In this document: positions 25,252-35,452 of the stretch, in pieces
Position numbering within the stretch: position 1 is the first letter of the stretch
How the letters are laid out: each line of letters starts with the position of its first letter
NCBI GenBank assembly: GCA_964507405.1
Contig: CAZDPJ010000002.1
Location: 1 to 64,000 of the forward strand
From: UMGS75 sp964507405
Lineage (GTDB): Bacteria; Bacillota_I; Bacilli_A; ML615J-28; CAG-313
Length of the DNA: 64,000 nucleotides
Direction: 5' to 3'
Translations under genes and position numbers: made by a program
Notes under the pieces: generated by a model
What the model saw: the letters and a program-made list of their open reading frames with translations, nothing else
Database searches by the model: none
Told to the model about the DNA's origin: nothing

Positions 25252-26097
25252 ATGAATATAGCAACAAATATTCTTTTCTTAGTAGTTAGTGGAGCATTCA
25301 CTATACTTTATGTTTTTAATTTAATTTTAAATTTAATTAGAGCAATTCAAACAAACAAATTAATTAAGGCTGACCCTCAATCATTAGAGGCTAAAGTTGT
25401 TGAAGTAAGACAAATAAAAAAGAGAGTATATATAAGAGTACAATATACATCAACTAGTAACTTACAAACTTTTGAATCAATTTATGAGTTAACACAAAAA
25501 GAGTTTAATGATCAATATTATGTAGGTCAAAAATTAAATATTATATTTCCAAAAATAACTGGTACTTCACGTATCCACTGTTTCCCTACATACCTTGAAG
25601 GTACTAAAATTAATGTTGAAGCTGGACCTATCTTCACAGATTGCTTAATCCTTGCTTCTGGTATCTTTATTTTCACATTTAGTTTATATAATATGCTTGC
25701 TAAAGGTGTGTTTACAAATAACTTACCTTTAATTAGTTTAGATGGTACTGATTCAACTTTAACTTGGCTTAGTGTTTTAATTTTCTTAATTATTTATTTT
25801 GTTTTAATGACATATATAATGGAACGTATTACTGGCATTTCAAAAGACCATAGTGAAAACTATTTAAAGATGTGTGGATTAAAAGCAAAAGCTGAAGTTA
25901 TGACATATAAATTAAATCGTACTAAAAATGCAAATGGCGTTCGCCAATCAGAAATTAAAATTGAATTTAGAACAAATAAAGGCGAAAAAGTTTCAGCAAA
26001 TATTGTATCATTTATGTATACTGAACATCCTGACCAATTTATTGATATTCTATATGATGGTAGACGTCCTCAAATGGCAGTATATGTAAGAAGTTAA
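25252..26097 (+). CDS. Membrane protein with DUF3592-like soluble segments
   Basis: This 281-residue protein has three hydrophobic segments: about residues 5-30, 125-150 and 168-192. The segment at 47-110 (AKVVEVRQIKKRVYIRVQY on) and that at 215-278 look like two copies of a small beta domain of DUF3592 type. That domain occurs on many membrane proteins of unknown role. AGGAGG lies 6 nt before the ATG. It sits between rlmH and uvrB with 10-bp and 1-bp gaps, so it is part of the operon. I cannot assign a function. Confidence 0.6.
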   Translation: MNIATNILFLVVSGAFTILYVFNLILNLIRAIQTNKLIKADPQSLEAKVVEVRQIKKRVYIRVQYTSTSNLQTFESIYELTQKEFNDQYYVGQKLNIIFPKITGTSRIHCFPTYLEGTKINVEAGPIFTDCLILASGIFIFTFSLYNMLAKGVFTNNLPLISLDGTDSTLTWLSVLIFLIIYFVLMTYIMERITGISKDHSENYLKMCGLKAKAEVMTYKLNRTKNANGVRQSEIKIEFRTNKGEKVSANIVSFMYTEHPDQFIDILYDGRRPQMAVYVRS

Positions 26098-26098
26098 T

Positions 26099-28081
26099 AT
26101 GGAAAAGTTTAAACTTGTATCAACGTATAGCCCAATGGGAGACCAAATTGAGGCGATAAAAAGAATTACTGAAAACATTCAAATAGGCATTAAAGAACAA
26201 ACTTTGTTAGGTGCAACAGGAACTGGTAAGACTTTTACAATGGCAAATGTAATTGCGAATGTTAATAAGCCAACGATTGTTCTTGCACATAATAAAACAT
26301 TAGCTGGTCAGTTATATGCGGAATTAAAGAATTTTTTTCCTGAAAATAGAGTTGAATATTTTATTTCGTATTATGATTATTATCAACCTGAAGCATATGT
26401 TCCAAGTAAGGATATGTATATTGAAAAAGATTCAAGTATTAATGATGAAATAGACCAAATGAGACATGCCGCAACTTCAAGTATTTTAGAACGTAAAGAT
26501 ACAATAATAGTCGCAAGTGTATCATGTATTTATGGTATTGGTGATCCTGAAGACTATAAAGAATCAATGTTAACAATTAGAAAAAACCAAATTCTTAATC
26601 GCGATACTTTACTTGAAAAATTAGTTAAAATGCAATTTATTTATAGTTCAATTGCTTTTGAAAGAGGTATGTTTAGAGTAAAAGGTGATAATGTTGATAT
26701 ATTACCAACCTATGAAAATAGTGAAGCTATCCGAATTTCTTTTTTTGATGATGAAGTAGAAAAAATATCAATATTTGATATTGTTACAGGTAAAGTAATT
26801 AAAAATATTGATTTAATTAATATCTTTCCTGCTACTCATTTTGTCATGAATGATACAAAAAAAGAAGAAGCAATTAAAAGAATTCAAGATGAATTAAATG
26901 AAAGAATTAAATATTTTAATGAACATGGTAAACCTCTTGAAGCTGAAAGAATTAAACAACGTACAATGTATGATTTAGAAATGATTAAGGAAGTTGGAAG
27001 TTGTTCAGGTATTGAGAATTATTCAAGACATTTATCACTTAGAAAAGAAGGCGAAACACCATCAGTTTTACTTGATTTCTTTGGTGATGATTATTTAATG
27101 ATTATTGATGAATCCCATGTTACAATACCTCAAGTTAGAGGAATGTATAATGGCGATAGGAGTCGTAAACAAACCCTTGTTGATTATGGTTTTCGTCTTC
27201 CTTCTGCACTAGATAATAGACCACTTAATTTTGATGAATTTGAAAAAAAGATTAAACAAGTAGTATATGTTAGTGCGACACCTGGTGATTATGAATTAAA
27301 TCGTTCTTATGAGATAGTAGAACAAATCATTAGACCAACTGGACTTTTAGATCCGGTTGTAAGTGTAAGACCAACTAAAAATCAAATTGATTATATTTTA
27401 AGTGATATTAAAGAACAGATAAAGAAAAATGAAAGAACTTTAATTACTACTTTAACGATTAAAATGAGTGAAGATCTAACTGCTTATTTAAAAGAAGTTG
27501 GTATAAAGGTTGCATACCTTCATTCTGAAATTAAATCACTTGAAAGACTTGAAATAATTAGAAACTTACGTAAAGGAACGTATGATGTATTAGTAGGGAT
27601 TAATCTTTTAAGAGAAGGATTAGATATTCCTGAAGTTAGTTTAATCTGTATTTTAGATGCGGATAAAGAAGGATTTTTAAGAAGTGAACGTTCTCTTATT
27701 CAAACAATAGGACGAGCTGCTCGTAATGCGAATGGTAAAGTAATTATGTATGCTGATAACATAACTGATTCTATGAGTAAAGCTATCAACGAAACAAATA
27801 GAAGAAGAGAAATTCAAAATGAATATAATATTAAACATCATATCACGCCAACTACTATAATAAAGGAAATTGGTGAATCTGTAAGTATTGTTAATCCAGA
27901 TACTAAAGAAGTAAGTAATGATGTAATTGATAAAAAATCATTCAAGCAAATGTCTAAGATTGAACGTAAACATTTGATTGAGAAATTAGAAGTTGCAATG
28001 AAAAAAGCATCAAAAGAATTAAATTTTGAAGAAGCTATGATTCTTCGAGATACTATTTTAGAATTAAAAGCCGAAAGTTAG
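26099..28081 (+). CDS. uvrB: Excinuclease ABC subunit B
   Basis: This 660-residue helicase-like damage-recognition subunit works in nucleotide excision repair. Walker A is LGATGTGKTFT (about 38-48), and the damage-probing beta-hairpin starts at YYDYYQPEAYVP (about 92). The Walker B segment is IDESHVT. The helicase motif VI region reads QTIGRAARN, and a C-terminal UVR domain (EKLEVAMKKASKELNFEEA) binds UvrC. It starts one base after the previous stop with only a weak AAGAAG site, so translation is probably coupled. uvrA is not adjacent. Its TAG stop overlaps the mnmA ribosome-binding site. Confidence 0.97.
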   Translation: MEKFKLVSTYSPMGDQIEAIKRITENIQIGIKEQTLLGATGTGKTFTMANVIANVNKPTIVLAHNKTLAGQLYAELKNFFPENRVEYFISYYDYYQPEAYVPSKDMYIEKDSSINDEIDQMRHAATSSILERKDTIIVASVSCIYGIGDPEDYKESMLTIRKNQILNRDTLLEKLVKMQFIYSSIAFERGMFRVKGDNVDILPTYENSEAIRISFFDDEVEKISIFDIVTGKVIKNIDLINIFPATHFVMNDTKKEEAIKRIQDELNERIKYFNEHGKPLEAERIKQRTMYDLEMIKEVGSCSGIENYSRHLSLRKEGETPSVLLDFFGDDYLMIIDESHVTIPQVRGMYNGDRSRKQTLVDYGFRLPSALDNRPLNFDEFEKKIKQVVYVSATPGDYELNRSYEIVEQIIRPTGLLDPVVSVRPTKNQIDYILSDIKEQIKKNERTLITTLTIKMSEDLTAYLKEVGIKVAYLHSEIKSLERLEIIRNLRKGTYDVLVGINLLREGLDIPEVSLICILDADKEGFLRSERSLIQTIGRAARNANGKVIMYADNITDSMSKAINETNRRREIQNEYNIKHHITPTTIIKEIGESVSIVNPDTKEVSNDVIDKKSFKQMSKIERKHLIEKLEVAMKKASKELNFEEAMILRDTILELKAES

Positions 28082-28092
28082 GAGTGATTATA

Positions 28093-29220
28093 ATGGCATC
28101 AAAACCTAAAGTTATTATTGGATTATCTGGTGGTGTTGATAGTAGTGTTGGTGTTATCAAACTACTTGAACAAGGATATGATGTAGAAGCCATATTTATG
28201 AGAAACTGGGATTCAGCCGTTAATAATGATATTTTAGGTAATCCTGATTTAATGGATGATGTGTGTCCTCAAGAAAAAGATTATAAGGATGCTGCCGAAG
28301 TCGCTGAAAAACTTGGAATAAAATTACACCGTGTTGATTTTATTGAAGAATATTGGAATGAAGTATTCACTTATTTTCTTGATGAATATAAAAAAAATAG
28401 AACTCCTAATCCTGATATTCTATGTAATAAAGAAATTAAATTTAAATGTTTCTTAAATAAAGCTGAAGAAATGGGTGCTGATTATATTGCCATGGGTCAT
28501 TATGCAAGAGTAATTCATGACCATGATAAACATTATTTATTAAGAGGTGTTGATACTAATAAAGACCAAACTTATTTCTTGTCACAACTTACATCTAAAC
28601 AAATATCAAAAGCATTATTTCCAATTGGAGAAATGGAGAAAAAAGATGTAAGAGAACTTGCTAAAAAATATGATTTATCAGTTGCAACCAAAAAAGATTC
28701 AACAGGTATTTGTTTTATTGGCGAAAGAAATTTTAAAGAATTCCTTAAAAATTATATTCCTGCTCAACCTGGAAATATGGTAACTACATCTAATCAAGTA
28801 GTAGGCAAACATGAAGGGTTAATGTACTATACTATAGGTCAACGACATGGCCTTGGTATTGGAGGCCCTGGTGAAGCTTGGTTTGTTATTGGAAAAGATG
28901 CTGCTCGTAATGAATTAATTGTTGGACAAGGTGATGAACAAGAATTACTTTATGCTAATCGTTGTATTATTAAAGATGTAAATATTATTAATGCTCCTTT
29001 AGTTAATACAGATACTTTATCAGCAAAATTTCGCTACCGAGCTAATGATGTGATGGTATCTATTAAATATTTAGATGATCATACTATTGAAGTAGTAACA
29101 AAAGAACCAGTAAAAGCAATGACTCCAGGTCAAGCTTGTGTCTTCTATGATGGTGAGTACTGCCTTGGTGGTGGCACTATTGATGAAGTTTATATGAATG
29201 ATGTAAAACGGAGATATTAA
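28093..29220 (+). CDS. mnmA: tRNA-specific 2-thiouridylase MnmA
   Basis: This 375-residue enzyme makes 2-thiouridine at wobble position 34 of Lys, Glu and Gln tRNAs. The PP-loop is SGGVDSS (12-18). The two catalytic cysteines are in DILCNKEIKF and TGICFIGERNF, joined by the FLSQL and AMGHYA segments. A C-terminal beta-barrel domain ends the protein. The ATG at 28093 is chosen because AGGAG lies 8 nt upstream; an in-frame GTG at 28084 is inside that site. It lies between uvrB and recD2. Confidence 0.96.
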   Translation: MASKPKVIIGLSGGVDSSVGVIKLLEQGYDVEAIFMRNWDSAVNNDILGNPDLMDDVCPQEKDYKDAAEVAEKLGIKLHRVDFIEEYWNEVFTYFLDEYKKNRTPNPDILCNKEIKFKCFLNKAEEMGADYIAMGHYARVIHDHDKHYLLRGVDTNKDQTYFLSQLTSKQISKALFPIGEMEKKDVRELAKKYDLSVATKKDSTGICFIGERNFKEFLKNYIPAQPGNMVTTSNQVVGKHEGLMYYTIGQRHGLGIGGPGEAWFVIGKDAARNELIVGQGDEQELLYANRCIIKDVNIINAPLVNTDTLSAKFRYRANDVMVSIKYLDDHTIEVVTKEPVKAMTPGQACVFYDGEYCLGGGTIDEVYMNDVKRRY

Positions 29221-29221
29221 C

Positions 29222-31591
29222 ATGAGTGAAAAATTAAATGGAACAATTGCGAGGATACATTATTACAATCAAGACAGCGGTTATACCGTTTGTCTTTTTG
29301 AATTAGATTATAAAAAGCAAGAAACAATGAATGTTAAAAAAAAGATAATTGGAAATAATATAACTGTCGTTGGATTTTTTGATCGTGCTGTTTATGAAGG
29401 TGAAGAATATGAACTTGAAGGAGATTATGTAAAAGATAAAAACTATGGTCTTCAGTTTAAATTTACTAAATTTTCAAGAAAAGCTATCGATAATGCATAT
29501 GGTGTAGTTGCATATTTATCTAGTGATTTATTTCCCGGAATTGGAATTAAAATTGCGAAGATGGTTGTTGAAAAATTAGGTGTTGAAGCAATTGAATTAA
29601 TTAAACATAATCCAGATGTCTTAAATGAAGTAGCAATTACTCCAAAGCAACGTTCAATCATATATAGTGGTATATTAAGTGATAAGTTTAACCAAGAAGC
29701 AGTTATCTTTTTACTTGATCATGGGATTACGATTGATACCGCAAATAAAATAATAACGAAATTTGGTAGTGATGTTTTAGAACAAATAAAAGAAAATCCA
29801 TATATCTTAATGGAAAAATTAGACCGATTTGGTTTTAAGAAAAATGACCAATTTGCGTTAAAACTAGGTGTTCCTAAAAATAGTCCATTAAGATTAAAAG
29901 CACTTACTTGTTATATGTTAAAAGAACTAATTTATAATACAGGCAATAGCTATGTTGCTCGTACTACGTTAGTTGAAAGAATTAGAGAATATATATTAGA
30001 AGAAATCGGTTTAGATGATTTTAATAATGTTTTAAAGATGTTACAAGATGAAAAGAAGATATATATGGAAAGTCCTAATGAAATCTTTGATTATAACTTA
30101 TATTCACAAGAATTAGAACTTGCTAAAGAAATTGCTGCTTTATTAAAGGGTGAAAGAAATAAAGATAAGAAAATGATAACTTATGATAAAGCTTTGATTG
30201 ATGAAATATATGATGAAATTGAAAAGTCAAGTTCAATTAAGTTTAATCCTGAACAAAAGACGGCCATTACTTCTGCGTTTACTGAACCGCTTGTAATTGT
30301 AACTGGGGGACCTGGTACTGGTAAATCAACTATTGTTCATGCCATTATTAAAATGTATTTGAAACTAAATAAAGATAGTAGTGCTTTAACTGATGAAATT
30401 GCTATTCTTGCGCCTACTGGAAGAGCAGCCAAACGACTAAAAGAAACAACTAATATGGAAACATCAACAATCCATCGTTTCTTAGGATATACTGGTGGTG
30501 ATAAATTTGCGTATAACAAATATAATAGAACTAGTGCACGTTTAATTATTGTTGATGAATCATCAATGATGGATTTACCACTTGCTTATCGTTTAATTAC
30601 TTCAATGCATGAAGATGCAAGACTTATTATTGTTGGGGATGTTGACCAATTACCTGCGGTAGGACCCGGTCAAGTATTGAAGGATTTAATTGATACAAAA
30701 GAAATTAAAACAATAAGATTAAGTAAAATTCATCGACAAGCTGAGAATTCTAGTATTATCAAACTTGCTCATAGCATTAATGATGGTGTCGTTCCTGAAA
30801 ATATTTTAGAAAAATTTAATGACCGTACCTTTATTCCTACTGATAATGAACATTTAGCAGGAATGGTAGTTGACCTTGTTAATAAAGCTGTTAATAAAGG
30901 TAAAGATATTAAAAAAGATATTCAAGTATTAATTCCCATGTATAAGGGAGATATTGGGATAACAGAAATAAATAATCGAATTCAGAATTTATTAAATCCT
31001 TTAACTGAAAGTGGAGAAATAAAACATCTTGGTATGTCACTTCGTGTTAATGATAAAGTTATTCAACTTGTTAATCGAGCAGATAAAGGAGTAATGAATG
31101 GTGATATTGGTATTATTGAAAGATTTAAATATAAAAACTTAAAAATAAGTGGATTAACGGTCGCATTTGATTCTACTTATGTTGACTATAATTTAGATGA
31201 AGTAGAAGATTTAAGTCTTGCTTATGCAATAAGCATTCATAAAGCACAAGGTAGTGAATTTGATTTGGTTATTATGCCAATTAGTACTAAATACTATATA
31301 ATGTTAAAACGAAAATTAATATATACTGCGGTCACCAGAGCAAAGAATAGTCTAGTATTAATTGGTGATGTCAAGGCTCTTAAAATGGGAATTTCACAAA
31401 TTGAATATAGTCGTAAAACAATTTTAAAAGATAAAATAATTGAATGCTTACATCAAGAGGCAAAAGAAAAGAAAATTAATTTAAAAATAAATGATGAATT
31501 ATCAGGTTTTGATACATTAGGTGAAACTGAAATAGGTAAATTAAATCCTAGTGATTTTGAAGAATTTAAAAAATTAATGTATAATAATTAA
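29222..31591 (+). CDS. recD2: RecD2-family ATP-dependent 5'-3' DNA helicase
   Basis: This 789-residue SF1B helicase belongs to the RecD2 (YrrC) class, which works without RecBC. An N-terminal beta domain (about 1-75) and helix-hairpin-helix region precede Walker A GGPGTGKST near 361. Next come ILAPTGRAAKR, the DESSMMD Walker B and GDVDQLPAVGPG. The C-terminal SIHKAQGSEFD and TAVTRAKNSLVLIGD segments are motifs V and VI. RecD2 acts in replication-fork and recombination repair. It follows mnmA by one base. No clear terminator follows the stop. Confidence 0.95.
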   Translation: MSEKLNGTIARIHYYNQDSGYTVCLFELDYKKQETMNVKKKIIGNNITVVGFFDRAVYEGEEYELEGDYVKDKNYGLQFKFTKFSRKAIDNAYGVVAYLSSDLFPGIGIKIAKMVVEKLGVEAIELIKHNPDVLNEVAITPKQRSIIYSGILSDKFNQEAVIFLLDHGITIDTANKIITKFGSDVLEQIKENPYILMEKLDRFGFKKNDQFALKLGVPKNSPLRLKALTCYMLKELIYNTGNSYVARTTLVERIREYILEEIGLDDFNNVLKMLQDEKKIYMESPNEIFDYNLYSQELELAKEIAALLKGERNKDKKMITYDKALIDEIYDEIEKSSSIKFNPEQKTAITSAFTEPLVIVTGGPGTGKSTIVHAIIKMYLKLNKDSSALTDEIAILAPTGRAAKRLKETTNMETSTIHRFLGYTGGDKFAYNKYNRTSARLIIVDESSMMDLPLAYRLITSMHEDARLIIVGDVDQLPAVGPGQVLKDLIDTKEIKTIRLSKIHRQAENSSIIKLAHSINDGVVPENILEKFNDRTFIPTDNEHLAGMVVDLVNKAVNKGKDIKKDIQVLIPMYKGDIGITEINNRIQNLLNPLTESGEIKHLGMSLRVNDKVIQLVNRADKGVMNGDIGIIERFKYKNLKISGLTVAFDSTYVDYNLDEVEDLSLAYAISIHKAQGSEFDLVIMPISTKYYIMLKRKLIYTAVTRAKNSLVLIGDVKALKMGISQIEYSRKTILKDKIIECLHQEAKEKKINLKINDELSGFDTLGETEIGKLNPSDFEEFKKLMYNN

Positions 31592-31599
31592 ATATTATC

Positions 31600-31705
31600 T
31601 CATAATATAAATGCTAAACAACATTATTGAGATTCAGTAGGAGAACATATAATATTCCCTGTGTTTAGAACTATGAAATATATATAATGTATGCATTTAG
31701 CACTT
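31600..31705. other. Intergenic stretch with nested inverted repeats
   Basis: ATCTCATAAT near 31600 pairs with ATTATTGAGAT near 31629 to form a stem of about 10 bp. Its loop holds TGCTAAA, complementary to TTTAGCA near 31695. There is no T tract, so it does not look like a terminator for recD2. It could be a 5' leader structure for the small gene at 31730 or chance in AT-rich DNA. Confidence 0.25.
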
Positions 31706-31729
31706 TAAACTAAGAATGAGGTGATAATG

Positions 31730-31924
31730 ATGAAAACACCTATAGTTCCTTTCTTGATAGGGGGTATGACGGTATTTGGTGTTTGGATGGCCTATACTAA
31801 TCGAAAAGCCCTTGACAAGCTCATAAATTGTGTAAGTGGTCAAACTGAACAAGCAATTCAAAAGTTTAAAGATAAAATGGAATCTACAAATTGTGAATGT
31901 CAAAACGCAAATTGTGGAGAGTAA
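31730..31924 (+). CDS. Small single-pass membrane protein
   Basis: This 64-residue protein has an N-terminal hydrophobic helix (about 4-22, PFLIGGMTVFGVWMAY), then a charged amphipathic helix and a Cys-rich tail with four cysteines in the last 17 residues (CECQNANC). The tail could bind metal or form disulfides. The start at 31730 gives GAGGTG a 6-nt spacing; upstream in-frame GTG and ATG codons are too close. A clean terminator follows at once, so it is a discrete gene. I do not recognise a family. Confidence 0.6.
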   Translation: MKTPIVPFLIGGMTVFGVWMAYTNRKALDKLINCVSGQTEQAIQKFKDKMESTNCECQNANCGE

Positions 31925-31952
31925 GGGTTCGCTAAAGCTTGCGAGCCTTTTT
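31925..31952 (+). terminator. Terminator of the small membrane protein gene
   Basis: GGTTCGC (31926-31932, the wider arm beginning at 31925) pairs with GCGAGCC (31941-31947), one wobble, followed by five T. It is GC-rich for this genome. Confidence 0.85.
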
Positions 31953-32050
31953 CCATAAAAAATAAAAAAGAGTATAAAGTAAAAAAATAAATAAGATATA
32001 TGATAAAATAAATAATGTTCATATATATAAACATAAAAGGGGTTGATTTA

Positions 32051-34936
32051 ATGAGTAAATATGAATTAATTAAAGAAAAATATATAGATGAAGTAAAATC
32101 AAATGTTAAACTTTTAAAACACACTAAGTCTGGAGCGAGGATTTTACTTTTTGAAAATAGTGATGAAAATAAAGTATTTTCAATTGGATTTAGAACGCCA
32201 CCTACTGATGATACAGGAGTGCCTCATATCTTAGAGCATTCTACTTTATGTGGTTCTAAAAAATTCCCTGTCAAAGATCCATTTATTGAATTATTAAAAA
32301 GTTCATTAAATACATTCTTAAATGCAATGACTTATCCTGATAAAACAGTTTATCCGGTAGCTAGTTGTAATGATAAAGATTTTGCTAACTTAATGGAAGT
32401 ATATATGGATGCGGTATTTTATCCTAATGTATATATTCATGAAGAAATATTTAAACAAGAAGGCTGGCATTATGAGTTAGAAAATAAGGACGCTCCCTTA
32501 ATTTATAATGGTGTTGTTTATAATGAAATGAAAGGTGCTTTTTCTAGTCCTGAACAAGTAGTAATGAGAGAATCAATGCATGCTTTATTCCCAGATACAA
32601 CATATGGAGTAGAATCTGGTGGTGATCCTCTTTATATTCCTAATTTAACTTATGAGGCATTTAAAAATTTCCATCATCGTTTTTATAGTCCATCAAATAG
32701 TTATATCATTTTATATGGTAATATGAATATGGAAGAAAAACTTGAATGGTTAGATAAAGAGTATTTATCTAAATTTGATATTATTAAAGTTGATTCTAAA
32801 ATTGAATATCAAAAACCATTTAGTAAACCATTTGAAAAAGAAATTTATTATCCAATTGGTAAAGATGAAAACCCTGAGAATAAAACATATTATTCATATA
32901 ATGCGGTTATTGGAACATATGAAGACGCTAAACTAAATTTAGCTTATCAAATTTTAACATATGCATTACTTGATGCACCTGGTGCGGTTTTGAAAAAAGC
33001 TATAATTGATGTGGGGATTGGTAGTGATGTATTATCAATATATGATGGTGGATTGTTACAACCATTCTTTAGTATCATAATTAAAGATGCTAAGAGTAAA
33101 CAAGAACAAGTCTTAAAAGATGTTATTAATAAGACTTTAAATGAATTAGTTACAAAAGGTATTGATAAAAAGGCATTACAAGCAGCTATTAACTATTATG
33201 AATTTAAGTATCTTGAATCTGATTTTAATGGTGAACCAAAAGGCTTAGTATATGGATTAAATGCTATGGAAACTTGGCTATATGATGATAATGATCCATT
33301 TACTAGACTTGAATATAGAGAACAATTTAAATCATTAAAAGAGGCTCTTAATACAAATTACTATGAAGAATTAATTAAGAAGTATTTATTAGAAAATAAT
33401 CATGTTGCTTATGTTACAGTTTCTCCAAGTAACACTTTAGGCCAAGAAAATGAAGAAGCATTAAAACAAAAACTAGAAAACTATAAAGCAAGTCTAACTG
33501 AAGAAGAAATTGAAAAGTTAGTGGCTGATACTAAAGCATTAAAAGAATATCAAGCAACTCCATCAACAAAAGAAGAACTTGCGACTATTCCACTTTTAAC
33601 TCGTGATGATATTGATGATAAAGTATTACCTTTATATAATGAAGAAATAAATAAAGATTCAGTTAAAATTATTAAACATAATGTTGATACTAATGGAATT
33701 GCATATTTAAATGTTGGTTTTAATACAAAGGGTGTGCCAAGTCATTTAATTCCTTATGTTGGTTTATTGCAACATGTTTTAACATTTGTTGATACTAAAA
33801 ATTATAACTATCAATTATTATCTCAAGAAATAAATATTAATACTGGTGGAATCACTCCTGATGTTAAATGTGTTGCTGTTGGCAATAATGATGTGTTACC
33901 ATTATTTATATTTGAAACGAAAGTATTATATGAAAATATTCCATTTGTTTTTGAAATATTAAAAGAAATCATTACTTCATCTAAACTAGATGATGAAGCA
34001 CGTTTATTAGAAATTCTTGGTGAAAATAAATCACAACGTCAAATGACGTTAATGGGACGTGGGCATGTTAGTGCTTTAAATCGAGCTTTATCATATATTA
34101 GAAGTGCTAGTTATTATAATGAACTAGTTAATGGAATTAGCCAATATCAATTTGTTGAAGATTTATGTTTAAACTTTAATTTGAAAAAGAATGAGGTTGT
34201 TAAGAATTTAAATGAAGTCGTTAAATATATCTTTAGAAAAGAAAATTTAATTATTTCTTATACTGGTACTAATGATTCTTATTTAGATTATATAAAAGAT
34301 TTTAGTGATGCTTTATATCAAGATAAAGTTAAAACGGAAGAATTTAAATTTGAAGTAAATAAATTAAATGAAGGATTTAAAACTCCATCAATGGTTCAAT
34401 ATGTTGCTAGAGTAGGTAATTTTGAAGAAGTTGGTCGTTATACAGGTGCGTTCCAAGTATTTGCGATGGCTCTACGTTATGATTATTTATGGATGCAAGT
34501 TAGAGTTCTTGGTGGTGCGTATGGATGTATGAATAGTTTTACTAGAAATGGTAATGTATATTTTGTTTCATATCGTGACCCTAACTTAGATAAGACGATG
34601 GATGTTTATATGAATGTATTAAATTATATCGATAACTTTAACCCTAGTCCTGAGGAAATCACTAAATATATTATTGGTGCAATCGGTATGCTAGATACAC
34701 CACTTAGTCCTAAAAATATTGGTAATCGTTCATTTACAGCTTACCTTCAAAACGTAAGTTATGAAGAATTAAAACAAGAACGTCATGAAGGATTAAATGT
34801 AACTCTTGATGATATAAAGAATTTAAGACCATTAATTGAAAAAGCATTAAATGATGATGCTCTTTGTGTAATTGGTAATGAAAATAAAGTTGATGAATCA
34901 AAGATGTTTAAAGAAGTAAAAAATCTTTTCAAATAA
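32051..34936 (+). CDS. M16C-family zinc metallopeptidase (PreP/insulinase type)
   Basis: This 961-residue inverzincin has the HxxEH motif in PHILEHSTLCGS (His59, Glu62, His63) with a third ligand Glu159 in YNEMKGAF. Length and layout of two homologous halves match the PreP (presequence protease) group, which degrades free peptides inside a closed chamber. There is no signal peptide, so it is probably cytoplasmic. The start at 32051 has AAAGGGG 8 nt upstream; an in-frame ATG at 32015 has no site. It is monocistronic. Likely role: peptide turnover. Confidence 0.9.
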   Translation: MSKYELIKEKYIDEVKSNVKLLKHTKSGARILLFENSDENKVFSIGFRTPPTDDTGVPHILEHSTLCGSKKFPVKDPFIELLKSSLNTFLNAMTYPDKTVYPVASCNDKDFANLMEVYMDAVFYPNVYIHEEIFKQEGWHYELENKDAPLIYNGVVYNEMKGAFSSPEQVVMRESMHALFPDTTYGVESGGDPLYIPNLTYEAFKNFHHRFYSPSNSYIILYGNMNMEEKLEWLDKEYLSKFDIIKVDSKIEYQKPFSKPFEKEIYYPIGKDENPENKTYYSYNAVIGTYEDAKLNLAYQILTYALLDAPGAVLKKAIIDVGIGSDVLSIYDGGLLQPFFSIIIKDAKSKQEQVLKDVINKTLNELVTKGIDKKALQAAINYYEFKYLESDFNGEPKGLVYGLNAMETWLYDDNDPFTRLEYREQFKSLKEALNTNYYEELIKKYLLENNHVAYVTVSPSNTLGQENEEALKQKLENYKASLTEEEIEKLVADTKALKEYQATPSTKEELATIPLLTRDDIDDKVLPLYNEEINKDSVKIIKHNVDTNGIAYLNVGFNTKGVPSHLIPYVGLLQHVLTFVDTKNYNYQLLSQEININTGGITPDVKCVAVGNNDVLPLFIFETKVLYENIPFVFEILKEIITSSKLDDEARLLEILGENKSQRQMTLMGRGHVSALNRALSYIRSASYYNELVNGISQYQFVEDLCLNFNLKKNEVVKNLNEVVKYIFRKENLIISYTGTNDSYLDYIKDFSDALYQDKVKTEEFKFEVNKLNEGFKTPSMVQYVARVGNFEEVGRYTGAFQVFAMALRYDYLWMQVRVLGGAYGCMNSFTRNGNVYFVSYRDPNLDKTMDVYMNVLNYIDNFNPSPEEITKYIIGAIGMLDTPLSPKNIGNRSFTAYLQNVSYEELKQERHEGLNVTLDDIKNLRPLIEKALNDDALCVIGNENKVDESKMFKEVKNLFK

Positions 34937-34982
34937 TTAAATGTATTCTAAATAGATAAAAATGTAATCTAGTTATATTTAA

Positions 34983-35011
34983 TTGATTTAATTTTAAAAA
35001 AGTGGTATAAT
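34983..35011 (+). promoter_or_regulatory. Promoter of the small lipoprotein gene
   Basis: TTGATT (34983-34988), a 17-bp spacer and TATAAT (35006-35011) with an extended TGG, 29 bp before the start codon. Confidence 0.75.
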
Positions 35012-35039
35012 CTTTAAAAAAGAAAAGGAGATGGAAATT

Positions 35040-35402
35040 ATGAAAAAAGCTTTAAGACTTTCAGTTGTAACATTAATGTTATTATTTGCATTTACTTTTG
35101 TTGCATGTGCACCTAAAGACGTTGATGCTGCAAAGAAAAAATTAGAAAAAGAAGGATATGAAGTTGTTCTTGCTACTAGTTTTTCTGTAAAAGAAAATGG
35201 TGCATGTGGTACAGTTTCTGCTTATCAATTAATTAACCTTAAAAAAGGTAATGCGATCCTTGCTACTTTATATGAATCTACTTCTGCTGCGAAGGCTGCT
35301 TATGAAAAAGGTGGATTTGATAAAGATGAAGACCAAGAAGTACAACGCGTTGGTAAATGGGTTGTCGTTGGCACAAGCGAAGCTATTAAAGCATTTAAAT
35401 AG
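35040..35402 (+). CDS. Small lipoprotein of unknown function
   Basis: This 120-residue protein has a signal peptide ending FTFVACAP, matching the lipobox style of the giant lipoprotein at 19915 (FTFVSCKP). The mature part is about 97 residues, an alpha/beta mix with DAAKKKLEKEGYEVV and a second helix STSAAKAAYEKGGF. This resembles small substrate-free periplasmic-type domains in which a helix packs on a sheet. The start at 35040 gives AAGGAG a 9-nt spacing; the ATG at 35031 abuts the site. It is monocistronic with its own promoter and terminator. I cannot assign a function. Confidence 0.7.
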   Translation: MKKALRLSVVTLMLLFAFTFVACAPKDVDAAKKKLEKEGYEVVLATSFSVKENGACGTVSAYQLINLKKGNAILATLYESTSAAKAAYEKGGFDKDEDQEVQRVGKWVVVGTSEAIKAFK

Positions 35403-35403
35403 C

Positions 35404-35452
35404 AAAAAAACGCCTATTAGTTCTTTATTAAGAATTAATAAGCGTTTTTTTT
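35404..35452. terminator. Bidirectional terminator between convergent genes
   Basis: An A7 tract plus CGC at 35404-35413 pairs with GCG and a T8 tract at 35442-35452, with inner TATTA/TAATA and TTCTT/AAGAA pairs. It serves the lipoprotein gene and, on the minus strand, the pseudouridine synthase, whose last codons it contains. Confidence 0.88.

Noticed and set aside
31592..31729. 6S RNA or other known small RNA after recD2
   Set aside because: The gap is shorter than a typical 6S RNA and lacks a single long hairpin with a central bubble; no terminator follows.
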